Below, piece after piece: positions 1 through 6,199 of a stretch of DNA of 42,816 bases. Numbering within the stretch: the stretch's first letter is position 1; the number at the start of each line of letters is the position of its first letter. The stretch lies in assembly GCA_934256595.1 (NCBI GenBank), contig CAKQOW010000016.1, positions 1-42,816 on the forward strand. The letters are read 5' to 3'. Under the pieces are notes generated by a model that worked only from the letters and a program-made list of their open reading frames with translations, had not been told where the DNA came from and searched no databases. Both the position numbers and the translations under genes were made by a program. This DNA comes from an uncultured Clostridia bacterium. GTDB taxonomy: Bacteria; Bacillota; Clostridia; Peptostreptococcales; Anaerovoracaceae.

Positions 1-2
1 CT

Positions 3-905
3 TTAATAGTCTTTATTTACTTTCTGTCCTATCCATTCCAGCACGCCTGGAGTCGATATGTACAGGAATGAACACTGTTCTATTGCATAGTCAACCTCTT
101 CCGCCGATTCTCTGCAGTATCCGTCTATAAAAGGCATATCGTCGTCTTCGTCATCATCATAAATATCTTCAAAAGCAAGGAAGTAGTCGTCAAAGCCTTC
201 TCCCCTTATGAGGCCCAGATATTTTTCCGCCATCTTATAGCTGTCTGTCTTGTAATAGAGGGCTATAAGCGGCAGCAGCATATGCACCGAACACTCATTG
301 TATTTTTTGTAAAGCCTTATTGCAGAAACCTCGTTTTCAAAATGTGCATAAAGCCCCATAAGCGTATATCTGCTGCCTGTATTGTCGCTCCTGTTAAGCT
401 CAAGCATCTCCTCACACTCTTCTATCGCTTTTTTGTATTTGCCAAGAGCAACAAGAAGCTCAATATATGCATGTCTTGCTCTAATATACGGTCTTGTTTC
501 AAGTATTCCCCAGAAATCTCCTATGCAGTCATCATCAAAGAAACCTTCTTCTCTAAGATGCTTTTCTGTTTTTGCTATGATTTTTTCAAGCTTCTTTTTG
601 AATTTTTCGGGATCTCTGCCATACTGAATATCAGCAATCATAACCTCTGCATCCGTGCAGTATGCATCAAGCTCCAGCGCTTTTTTGGCATATTTCACGG
701 CTTCTTTTTCTGTCGGAGCATCGACTGCCATATCGAGGTAATCCCACGATGTTTCGGGGTTTCTGCCTGTATCACTCCGCAGGCTTTCATTATACTGTTC
801 TATAAAGTCTTGCAGCGCCGCATTGGCCTGTTCCTCATTCTCAAATTTGTTTGCATCCATAAAATCCTTCGCTTCTCTAAAAAATCTTTCCGATAATCTG
901 CTCAT
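3..905 (-). CDS. Tetratricopeptide-repeat protein, ST7-like
   Basis: A 300-residue soluble, acidic protein with helical TPR-like repeats. The stretch around residues 60-200, with motifs such as RPYIRARHAYIELL, a following KAIEECEEMLELN and DNTGSRY, resembles the ST7/TPR family; these are usually protein-interaction scaffolds and no enzymatic motif is visible. The start is placed at the ATG at 905 because AAAGGAGA lies just upstream (about 911-917); the reading frame stays open upstream of it. That ATG overlaps the stop of the MazG-like gene in an ATGA, so the two are translationally coupled. The upstream open frame encodes the family-typical MazG tail (see the finding on the frameshift). The precise function is unknown; TPR assignment is fairly safe, ST7 membership moderate. 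Confidence 0.75.
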   Translation of the reverse strand: MSRLSERFFREAKDFMDANKFENEEQANAALQDFIEQYNESLRSDTGRNPETSWDYLDMAVDAPTEKEAVKYAKKALELDAYCTDAEVMIADIQYGRDPEKFKKKLEKIIAKTEKHLREEGFFDDDCIGDFWGILETRPYIRARHAYIELLVALGKYKKAIEECEEMLELNRSDNTGSRYTLMGLYAHFENEVSAIRLYKKYNECSVHMLLPLIALYYKTDSYKMAEKYLGLIRGEGFDDYFLAFEDIYDDDEDDDMPFIDGYCRESAEEVDYAIEQCSFLYISTPGVLEWIGQKVNKDY

Positions 906-1246
906 AACATTCTCCTTTGCATATAAATACTGCTGCAACTCATTGTATTTGGCGCTGCTGCCTCTGCTCCTGTCTGCAGGATATTCTCCCCGTTCTTCTT
1001 TATTTTGCGCAGAAGCTCTGTTTTTAAATCGGCATTTATGGCGTCCGCAAGCATTATACAGTACAGCATAACGTCTGCAGTCTCATCGCAAAGCGCCTCT
1101 CTGTCGTATTCATTGTTACACCGGAAACATTCCAGAAGCTCCCCTGCCTCTATCGATATGGGTTTGGCAAGGTTTTCCGGTGTGTGAAACCTGCCCCGGT
1201 TTTGTTCTTCGTTGAATTTCCTCAGTATATCTCTTATTTCCTCCAT
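902..1246 (-). CDS. MazG-like nucleotide pyrophosphohydrolase, probably frameshifted near its C-terminus
   Basis: A 114-residue protein of the all-alpha NTP-pyrophosphohydrolase (MazG-like/dCTPase) superfamily, which hydrolyses nucleoside triphosphates to monophosphate and PPi, often as house-cleaning. The metal-binding pattern is visible as EAGELLECF and DETADVMLY (residues about 33-63), and the N-terminal RDILRKFNEEQNRGRFHTPENLAK is typical. After KIKKN the frame-0 tail looks non-homologous, while the alternative frame reads GEYPADRSRGSSAKYNEL, exactly the usual end of this family. One extra G in the run at 988-991 would restore it. So the gene is either carrying a one-base deletion, a consensus error, or a recoding site. 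It is followed, with a four-base overlap, by the TPR gene. Confidence 0.8.
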   Translation of the reverse strand: MEEIRDILRKFNEEQNRGRFHTPENLAKPISIEAGELLECFRCNNEYDREALCDETADVMLYCIMLADAINADLKTELLRKIKKNGENILQTGAEAAAPNTMSCSSIYMQRRML

Positions 1247-1327
1247 TAACTCTGCGCCCTTCTGTGTCTGTTATGATATAAGTATATATCAATTTCCTAC
1301 ATATTAAAAGGATATTTTATTCGTTCG

Positions 1328-1503
1328 TGCATAAAATTTATGCATATTCACGTTTTATTCATTATTTTTTTGCGTTTATGCGGTATTTTTCAGTTTTTTT
1401 AAATATTTATTCATAATTTTTTATGAAAAACTATTGACATATTACAAAAACAGTAGTAAAATCACAATTGTTCGTTACACTTAATAAATATTCAGCGAAT
1501 ATT
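1328..1503 (+). promoter_or_regulatory. Promoter and three palindromes before the amino-acid ABC transporter
   Basis: A near-consensus sigma-A promoter, TTGACA (1434-1439), 17-base spacer, TAAAAT (1457-1462), lies 80 bases before the receptor gene. Three palindromes surround it: TGCATAAAATTTATGCA at 1328-1344 (8-base arms), TTCATAA-N4-TTATGAA at 1410-1427, ending 6 bases before the -35 box, and AATATTC-AGC-GAATATT at 1487-1503 in the 5' untranslated leader. They look like operators for a dimeric or hexameric repressor. An ArgR-type regulator would suit a basic-amino-acid importer, but none of the three fits the standard ARG-box exactly, so the regulator is not identified. Outside these elements 1247-1540 is plain A+T-rich sequence. 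Confidence 0.7.
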
Positions 1504-1540
1504 ATTATACATCTATAAACAATAAGAAAGGAATTTAGTT

Positions 1541-2326
1541 ATGAAAAAATTATTAGCAGTAGTTTTAACCGTTGCAATGGTTTTTGCTTTCACAGCATGC
1601 GGCGGCGGTTCATCGGATGAAAACGGTTTATCAACAGTAGAGGCAGGCAAGCTTCATATGGCAACAAACGCAGCTTTTCCTCCATACGAAATGACAAATG
1701 ACAGCGGCGGATTCGAAGGTATCGACGTTGAAATCGCAGAGAAGATTGCTGCAAAGCTTGGTCTTGAGCTTGTAGTTGACGATATGGATTTCTCATCAGT
1801 ACTTACAGCAGTACAGGGCGGCAAGGCTGACATCGCTATGGCAGGTCTTACAGTAACACCTGACAGACAGAAGAACGTTGACTTCACAGACTCATATGCA
1901 ACAGGCGTACAGGTTGTTATCGTTCCCGAGGACTCAGACATCAAGACTGTTGACGATCTTGCCAACGACAAGATGATCGGAACACAGGAAGGTACTACAG
2001 GTTACATTTACTGCTCAGACACTCCTGAAAACGGCGGATACGGCGAAGATCACGTAATCGCATACACAAACGGAGCTACTGCTATTCAGGCTCTGCTTGC
2101 AGGGAAGGTTAATGCAGTTGTTATCGACAGCCAGCCGGCTAAGGAATTCGTAGCTGCAAACGACGGACTTAAGATTCTTGACACTGAATATGTAACAGAA
2201 GATTATGCAATAGGTATTTCAAAGGACAACCCTGAACTTCTTGAAGCTGTAAACAATGCTCTCAAAGAGCTCATTGAAGACGGCACAGTGCAGGAAATCC
2301 TGGACAAGTACATCAAGGCTGAATAA
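1541..2326 (+). CDS. Amino-acid ABC transporter substrate-binding lipoprotein
   Basis: A 261-residue periplasmic-binding-protein type receptor (SBP_bac_3 family) anchored to the outer face of the membrane. Residues 1-20 form a lipoprotein signal peptide with lipobox FTAC (Cys at about 20), followed by a Gly/Ser linker. The body has the family features: KLHMATNAAFPPYEM at the start of lobe 1, GIDVEIAEKIAAKLG, and MAGLTVTPDRQKNVDF, the last being the segment whose Arg usually contacts the substrate carboxylate. RBS AGAAAGGAA precedes the ATG. It is the first gene of a three-gene importer; a hairpin after it (2343-2363) probably lets it be made in excess over the membrane parts. Substrate is likely a polar or basic amino acid, but cannot be fixed from sequence. 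Confidence 0.93.
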   Translation: MKKLLAVVLTVAMVFAFTACGGGSSDENGLSTVEAGKLHMATNAAFPPYEMTNDSGGFEGIDVEIAEKIAAKLGLELVVDDMDFSSVLTAVQGGKADIAMAGLTVTPDRQKNVDFTDSYATGVQVVIVPEDSDIKTVDDLANDKMIGTQEGTTGYIYCSDTPENGGYGEDHVIAYTNGATAIQALLAGKVNAVVIDSQPAKEFVAANDGLKILDTEYVTEDYAIGISKDNPELLEAVNNALKELIEDGTVQEILDKYIKAE

Positions 2327-2342
2327 ACATTAGCATTAATAA

Positions 2343-2367
2343 GGGGTGGCTGATGCCATCCCCTTTT
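2343..2367 (+). terminator. Hairpin between receptor and permease genes
   Basis: GGGGTGGC, loop TGAT, GCCATCCCC, then five T. The stem is 8 base pairs including one G-U pair. Because the permease and ATPase follow 40 bases later with no obvious new promoter, this is best read as a partial terminator or mRNA-stabilising hairpin that raises receptor over transporter expression. Confidence 0.7.
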
Positions 2368-2404
2368 TCATTGATAAGACAGAAGAAATGTGAGGTGAAC
2401 AAAT

Positions 2405-3115
2405 ATGTTTTCAGGTCTTGAAGCGCAATTTGCCCAGAGTTTTATTGAAAACAACAGGTGGATTGCATATCTGAAGGGTCTAGGAATATCATTTGAAGTA
2501 ACGCTGGGGGCACTGTGCCTTGGCGTAATTCTCGGTGTACTGGTTGCGGTGGTTCGTACATCACACGATCAGCAGGCTCCGGGTCATAAGAATATACTTC
2601 TCGGCATACTCAATGCCATATGCAAAATATATACAACCGTAATCAGAGGAACACCAATGATGGTACAGCTGCTGATTATGGGCTTTATAGTATTTGCATC
2701 CAGCAGAAATCTTGTTATGATAGCGATAATTACCATGGGTATAAACTCGGGCGCATATGTTTCGGAAATCATACGTTCAGGTATTATGTCGATAGACAAG
2801 GGCCAGATGGAAGCCGGCAGATCTCTCGGTATGGGCTATGTGCCTGTTATGAGGCACATCATTATTCCTCAGGCAATAAAGAATATACTTCCTGCCCTTG
2901 GCAACGAGCTTATCACTCTGTTTAAGGATACATCGCTGGTAACTGTTATCGGTCTTGCCGATCTTACCAAGGTTGCCATACAGGTACAGGCAAAAACATA
3001 TCAGGCGTTTATGCCGTTTATAGGTATCGCAGTCGTATACCTTACAATCGTACTTATTCTTACCTGGCTGCTTGGCATACTCGAAAGGAGGCTGCGTCAA
3101 AGTGATAGACATTAA
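2405..3115 (+). CDS. Amino-acid ABC transporter permease (HisM/GlnP type)
   Basis: A 236-residue integral membrane permease of the polar amino-acid uptake family (BPD_transp_1). About five hydrophobic segments are visible (near residues 22-47, 63-80, 83-105, 150-175 and 200-225). The cytoplasmic EAA loop that docks on the ATPase is seen as MEAGRSLGMGYVPVMRHIIIPQAIKN split across residues about 136-161. The RBS is GAGGTGAA ahead of the ATG. It overlaps the start of the ATPase gene by 14 bases, implying coupled synthesis. Only one permease gene is present, so the transporter probably uses a homodimer. Confidence 0.93.
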   Translation: MFSGLEAQFAQSFIENNRWIAYLKGLGISFEVTLGALCLGVILGVLVAVVRTSHDQQAPGHKNILLGILNAICKIYTTVIRGTPMMVQLLIMGFIVFASSRNLVMIAIITMGINSGAYVSEIIRSGIMSIDKGQMEAGRSLGMGYVPVMRHIIIPQAIKNILPALGNELITLFKDTSLVTVIGLADLTKVAIQVQAKTYQAFMPFIGIAVVYLTIVLILTWLLGILERRLRQSDRH

Positions 3116-3824
3116 AAATCTTTCAAAATCCTTTGGAGATAACCTTGTTCTTGACAACATCTCCGAACATATTTATCCCGGCGAAAAGCTGGTTATAATC
3201 GGGCCGTCAGGCTCAGGCAAATCAACATTTCTAAGATGCCTGAACATGCTTGAACGCCCTAACGCAGGTACCATCACCTTTGATGGTACTGATATCACAG
3301 ATACTTCTGTTGATATCAACAAGGTAAGGCAGCAGATGGGAATGGTTTTCCAGCACTTTAATCTGTTCCCTAATATGACAGTAAGGAAAAATATAACTCT
3401 TGCGCCTGTGCAGACAGGATTTATGAAGCAGGCGGAGGCTGACAAGGAAGCCGACAGACTTTTGGAGCGCGTAGGTCTTATGGACAAGGCTGACGCTTAT
3501 CCCGCATCGCTTTCGGGCGGACAGAAACAGCGTATAGCAATAGTAAGGGCTATGGCTATGCACCCTAAGGTAATGCTGTTTGACGAACCCACATCAGCTC
3601 TCGACCCTGAAATGGTAGGCGAAGTTTTAGATGTTATGAAGCAGCTTGCCGATGAGGGTATGACAATGGCTGTTGTAACCCACGAAATGGGCTTTGCCAA
3701 GGAAGTGGGAAGCAGAGTTGTATTTATGGACGAGGGTCATATAATAGAGCAGAACACTCCTGAAGAATTCTTCAGCAATCCTCAGTCCGAAAGACTTAAA
3801 ATATTCCTGAAAAAGGTACTTTAA
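3102..3824 (+). CDS. Amino-acid ABC transporter ATP-binding protein (GlnQ/HisP type)
   Basis: A 240-residue cytoplasmic ATPase that powers the importer. Walker A is GPSGSGKST (about residues 32-40), the Q-loop is in MVFQHFNLFPN, the signature is LSGGQKQR, Walker B is MLFDEPTSALD and the switch His is in VTHEMG. Length is normal for the PAAT family. I chose the GTG at 3102 because AAGGAGG (3085-3091) sits ten bases before it and the protein then begins VIDIKNLSKSFGD like its relatives; a longer reading from 3072 lacks support. It ends directly before a strong hairpin terminator. Confidence 0.94.
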   Translation: MIDIKNLSKSFGDNLVLDNISEHIYPGEKLVIIGPSGSGKSTFLRCLNMLERPNAGTITFDGTDITDTSVDINKVRQQMGMVFQHFNLFPNMTVRKNITLAPVQTGFMKQAEADKEADRLLERVGLMDKADAYPASLSGGQKQRIAIVRAMAMHPKVMLFDEPTSALDPEMVGEVLDVMKQLADEGMTMAVVTHEMGFAKEVGSRVVFMDEGHIIEQNTPEEFFSNPQSERLKIFLKKVL

Positions 3825-3860
3825 AAGCGTGGTCACCCACGCTTTTTTACTGCCCTATTT
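3821..3860 (+). repeat. 40-base direct repeat, left copy (contains a terminator)
   Basis: Matches 4504-4543 in 39 of 40 positions; the sole difference is T3833 against A4516. The repeat starts with the stop codon of the upstream gene, holds the hairpin GCGTGG/CCACGC with six T, and ends with CTATTT, the reverse complement of the last codon and stop of the flavin reductase. The hairpin (3827-3842 with the T-run to 3848) terminates the ABC operon. The two copies bracket the toxin-antitoxin genes. Confidence 0.9.
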
Positions 3861-3868
3861 CAGGCCCC

Positions 3869-3904
3869 TTGACTTGTGGCTAAATTAAGAGTATAATATA
3901 GCCA
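3869..3904 (+). promoter_or_regulatory. Promoter and likely operator of the toxin-antitoxin pair
   Basis: TTGACT (3869-3874), 17-base spacer, TATAAT (3892-3897) is a strong promoter. An inverted repeat TGGCTA (3877-3882) and TAGCCA (3899-3904) straddles the -10 box, a position where the antitoxin or the toxin-antitoxin complex could block transcription, as is usual in type II modules. The operator role is inferred. Confidence 0.75.
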
Positions 3905-3924
3905 TATACAAAGGAGGTTTTATT

Positions 3925-4182
3925 ATGCAGATTATTCCTATGCGCGCATTAAAAGATACAGTAGATATAGAGCGCCGCTGTTCTGAGGAAAACGGTCCCG
4001 TATTTGTCACAAAAAACGGTTACGGACGCCTTGTGGTCATGGATATTGAATACTACGAAAGAACCTTGCGGAAAATATACGAAGCCAAGATGATAATAGA
4101 AGGCATTGAAGATGTCAGAGAAGGACGTATTTCAGACGGCAAAGCTGTTATTGATAATATAAGGAGCAGGTATGGACTCTAA
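3925..4182 (+). CDS. Type II antitoxin, Phd/YefM family
   Basis: An 85-residue protein with the Phd/YefM plan: an N-terminal beta-alpha dimerisation and DNA-binding part (IIPMRALKDT, then GPVFVTKNGYGRLVVMDIEYYE) and a charged, probably disordered C-terminal part (REGRISDGKAVIDNIRSRYGL) that would wrap the toxin. RBS AAAGGAGG precedes the ATG. The stop overlaps the toxin start by 11 bases, so the two proteins are made together. The antitoxin would neutralise the toxin and, with it, repress the promoter at 3869-3897. The family call is firm; DNA target is inferred. Confidence 0.9.
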   Translation: MQIIPMRALKDTVDIERRCSEENGPVFVTKNGYGRLVVMDIEYYERTLRKIYEAKMIIEGIEDVREGRISDGKAVIDNIRSRYGL

Positions 4183-4507
4183 ATATTCTTATCTCTTTTC
4201 AGAAAAAGCAGAGGCCGATTTAAATGATATTATACGATATATCGCAGTCACACTGTCAAACCCTGCCGCAGCCTCTGATTTTATTGACAGACTGCTTGCA
4301 GCTATTGACGATACCTGTCTGTTTCCTCAAAGCGGTACGCTTGCTGAAACTGAATTTATCCCTGATATATGCATAAGAAAAAAGCCTGTAGGGAACTACA
4401 TTGTATATTATCTGCCTGATGAGTCAGGCAGCAGAATAATAGTTCTGAGAATACTTTACAGCAGATGTAATCTAAGTGAGATTTTGACTGAAATCAATAC
4501 ATATTAA
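4172..4507 (+). CDS. Type II toxin, RelE/ParE superfamily
   Basis: A 111-residue basic protein with the RelE/ParE fold: SEKAEADLNDIIRYIAVTL, the ASDFIDRLLAAIDDTCLFPQSG helix and the closing strands IRKKPVGNYIVYYLPDE and RIIVLRILYSR. The final Arg-containing strand is where RelE-type toxins keep catalytic or binding residues. ParE members poison gyrase and RelE members cut mRNA on the ribosome; sequence alone does not separate them here, though the helix pair before FPQSG is more ParE-like. The ATG at 4172 lies inside the antitoxin gene with AGGAGC upstream. The stop codon is inside the right-hand 40-base repeat. Confidence 0.88.
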   Translation: MDSKYSYLFSEKAEADLNDIIRYIAVTLSNPAAASDFIDRLLAAIDDTCLFPQSGTLAETEFIPDICIRKKPVGNYIVYYLPDESGSRIIVLRILYSRCNLSEILTEINTY

Positions 4508-4543
4508 AAGCGTGGACACCCACGCTTTTTTACTGCCCTATTT
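4504..4543 (+). repeat. 40-base direct repeat, right copy (bidirectional terminator)
   Basis: Near-identical to 3821-3860. The hairpin GCGTGG/CCACGC at 4510-4525 is flanked by AAAA on one side and six T on the other, so it can end both the toxin mRNA from the left and the flavin reductase mRNA from the right. The repeat includes the toxin stop and the last codon and stop of the reductase. Confidence 0.9.
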
Positions 4544-5506
4544 TAATGTGTTTATAAAGCCCGGATTGGTTATCAGCGGTCTTGAAAATCCGAACAGGTT
4601 CACTTTACTGCTTCCGCTTATTTCCTCAAGCTGCGCAAGCTCTCTGAGGCCGCCTGTCAGTATCACAGGCTTATCAATAAGCTCTGCCAGTCTCACCGCC
4701 GCTTCTCTGTAATAGGCTCTGTCTGTTTCCGGGTGGAACTTCCACCTGTTACCGCTTACCTCTATGGCATCAATTCCTATTCTTGCGGCTTCTCTGCCCA
4801 TCTCAAGGAAATCCTCCATAGTAATTCCGCCCGGAACTTCATCTGAGGAATTGATTTTTATCCATACAGGAAACTCCGCGCCTACTGCCTCTCTAATTGC
4901 ATAGTACACATCTGATATTATGCGAAATCTGTTTAATGCACTGCCGCCGTATTCATCGTTTCTCCTGTTGAATATCGGTGTTATCCACTGTGAAAGCTGG
5001 TAACCATGAGCTGCGTGTATCTGAACTCCGTCAAAGCCTGCAGCCCTGGCTCTTACTGCCGCCTTTGCAAACAGTTCTGCCATATCAGCTATGTCCGATA
5101 CACTCATTTCCCTTGGTGTGAGACCGGAATCGGGATGCGTAACTGCCGACGGTCCGATAATTCCGGCATTATCGGGGTCAGCCTGTCTGAACGATGAGCC
5201 ATGGACAAGCTGCATTATTATTCTGCTGCCGCCGCTGCGGGCCGCTTCTGTCAGCGGTTTGTATTTTGCTGTAAGTTCATCTGAATATATGCCCAGCTGA
5301 TTATCGGCAGGCTTTTCGTAGTCTGCTATATATGTATAGCTGGTTATGATTGTTCCTATGCCGCCCTCTGCCAGCTCTCTGTATATCCGTAATATCTCAT
5401 CGTTTGGAGAGCCGTCGTCATCAGCTCTGCCCTCATAGGTTGCAGATCTCAGAAAATGATTTCTGACCTTGAGTTTCCCTATATATGCAGTGTCAAACAG
5501 GTTCAT
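4538..5506 (-). CDS. NADH:flavin oxidoreductase, old yellow enzyme family
   Basis: A 322-residue single-domain FMN TIM barrel of the old-yellow-enzyme/2,4-dienoyl-CoA reductase family; such enzymes reduce activated C=C bonds with NAD(P)H. Recognisable elements are KVRNHFLRSATYEG near the N-terminus, the FMN-side HAAHGYQLSQWITPIFNRRNDEYGG and NRFRIISDVYYAIREAVG, the KINSSDEVPGG strand and the phosphate-binding ILTGGLRE and FSRPLI near the end. It lacks the C-terminal FeS/FAD part found in long family members. The start at 5506 follows AAGGAGC and overlaps the mscL stop in an ATGA. The physiological substrate is unknown. Confidence 0.88.
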   Translation of the reverse strand: MNLFDTAYIGKLKVRNHFLRSATYEGRADDDGSPNDEILRIYRELAEGGIGTIITSYTYIADYEKPADNQLGIYSDELTAKYKPLTEAARSGGSRIIMQLVHGSSFRQADPDNAGIIGPSAVTHPDSGLTPREMSVSDIADMAELFAKAAVRARAAGFDGVQIHAAHGYQLSQWITPIFNRRNDEYGGSALNRFRIISDVYYAIREAVGAEFPVWIKINSSDEVPGGITMEDFLEMGREAARIGIDAIEVSGNRWKFHPETDRAYYREAAVRLAELIDKPVILTGGLRELAQLEEISGSSKVNLFGFSRPLITNPGFINTLK

Positions 5507-5922
5507 ATCTGCTCCTTTTCTTCGAGGTGTGATGTACAGTTGGGACATCTCGTAGCCTCGATTGCAATTTCACTTTTACAGAAAGGACATTCCCTGGTAG
5601 TCGGTTTTGCTTCCTCCTCTTTTTTGCCAATTGATGATATTCTGTTCATCGCCCTGATTATGAGGAAAAGTACAAACGCCACCAGCAGGAAGTTGATAAC
5701 CGCCATTATGAAGTTGCCGTAGGCAAAGGTTGCTCCCAGCACCGAAACCTTGAGGTCAGAGAAATTAACTCTTACCAGAAGTCCCAGAAGCGGTGATATC
5801 AGGTCGTCAACAAGAGATGTGACTATAGCTGTAAAGGCAGCACCTGCAATGATACCTACAGCCATATCCATTACATTGCCCCTCAAGGCAAATTTCTTGA
5901 ATTCTTCAAAGAATGCTTTCAT
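5503..5922 (-). CDS. mscL: Large-conductance mechanosensitive channel MscL with C-terminal zinc ribbon
   Basis: A 139-residue membrane protein that opens under membrane tension to release solutes on osmotic downshock. The N-terminal amphipathic helix MKAFFEEFKKFALRGNVMDMAVG and TM1 (IIAGAAFTAIVTSLVDDLISP) are diagnostic, and TM2 is FIMAVINFLLVAFVLFLIIR. After TM2, instead of only the usual charged helix, there is a zinc ribbon, CPFC at 112-115 and CPNC at 126-129. The start at 5922 is chosen from the family N-terminus and GGAGG upstream. It lies between a 50-residue membrane protein and the flavin reductase in one operon. Confidence 0.93.
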   Translation of the reverse strand: MKAFFEEFKKFALRGNVMDMAVGIIAGAAFTAIVTSLVDDLISPLLGLLVRVNFSDLKVSVLGATFAYGNFIMAVINFLLVAFVLFLIIRAMNRISSIGKKEEEAKPTTRECPFCKSEIAIEATRCPNCTSHLEEKEQI

Positions 5923-5926
5923 CTCG

Positions 5927-6079
5927 CTAGTCCTCCGCCTCTGTTTCCTGTATTTTGTCAAAGCATTTCCTGCATATGAAATATCCTGCAGTCATATCTA
6001 TCGCATAGAGCGCCAGATATACACCTGTAACAAATTTTGCGTGTTTTTTGTAGTTCCAGTCTTTAAAAAAGTTTTTCAT
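5927..6079 (-). CDS. Small membrane protein, 50 residues, upstream of mscL
   Basis: An open frame from the ATG at 6077-6079 to TAG at 5927-5929, with AGGAG about 11 bases upstream. The product starts MKNFFKDWNYKKHAKF, then has one hydrophobic stretch (about residues 16-36, FVTGVYLALYAIDMTAGYF) followed by CRKCF and an acidic tail QETEAED. It therefore looks like a single-pass membrane protein with a charged N-terminus and a Cys pair. It ends four bases before the mscL start, whose RBS lies in its last codons, so it is the first gene of the operon. No family recognised; coding status rests on RBS, spacing and composition. Confidence 0.65.
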   Translation of the reverse strand: MKNFFKDWNYKKHAKFVTGVYLALYAIDMTAGYFICRKCFDKIQETEAED

Positions 6080-6156
6080 ATAGTTATACGCTCCTATTCA
6101 AATATAAGATATTAAAATATATTATACATTAAAGCAGCACATTCTGCTATATAAAA

Positions 6157-6188
6157 TATAGGCTCCCGTCACACAAACAGGAGCTATA
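6157..6188 (-). terminator. Terminator after the AbgB-like gene
   Basis: On the minus strand TATAGCTCC pairs with GGAGC-C-TATA (one bulged base), followed by TTTTATAT. It lies 11 bases beyond the stop of the M20 amidohydrolase and would separate it from the mscL operon. Confidence 0.6.
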
Positions 6189-6199
6189 AACTATAAATA

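Noticed and set aside
1487..1503. AATATTCAGCGAATATT read as a CodY box.
   Set aside because: The CodY motif is AATTTTCWGAAAATT with a different length and centre; only general A+T palindrome character is shared.
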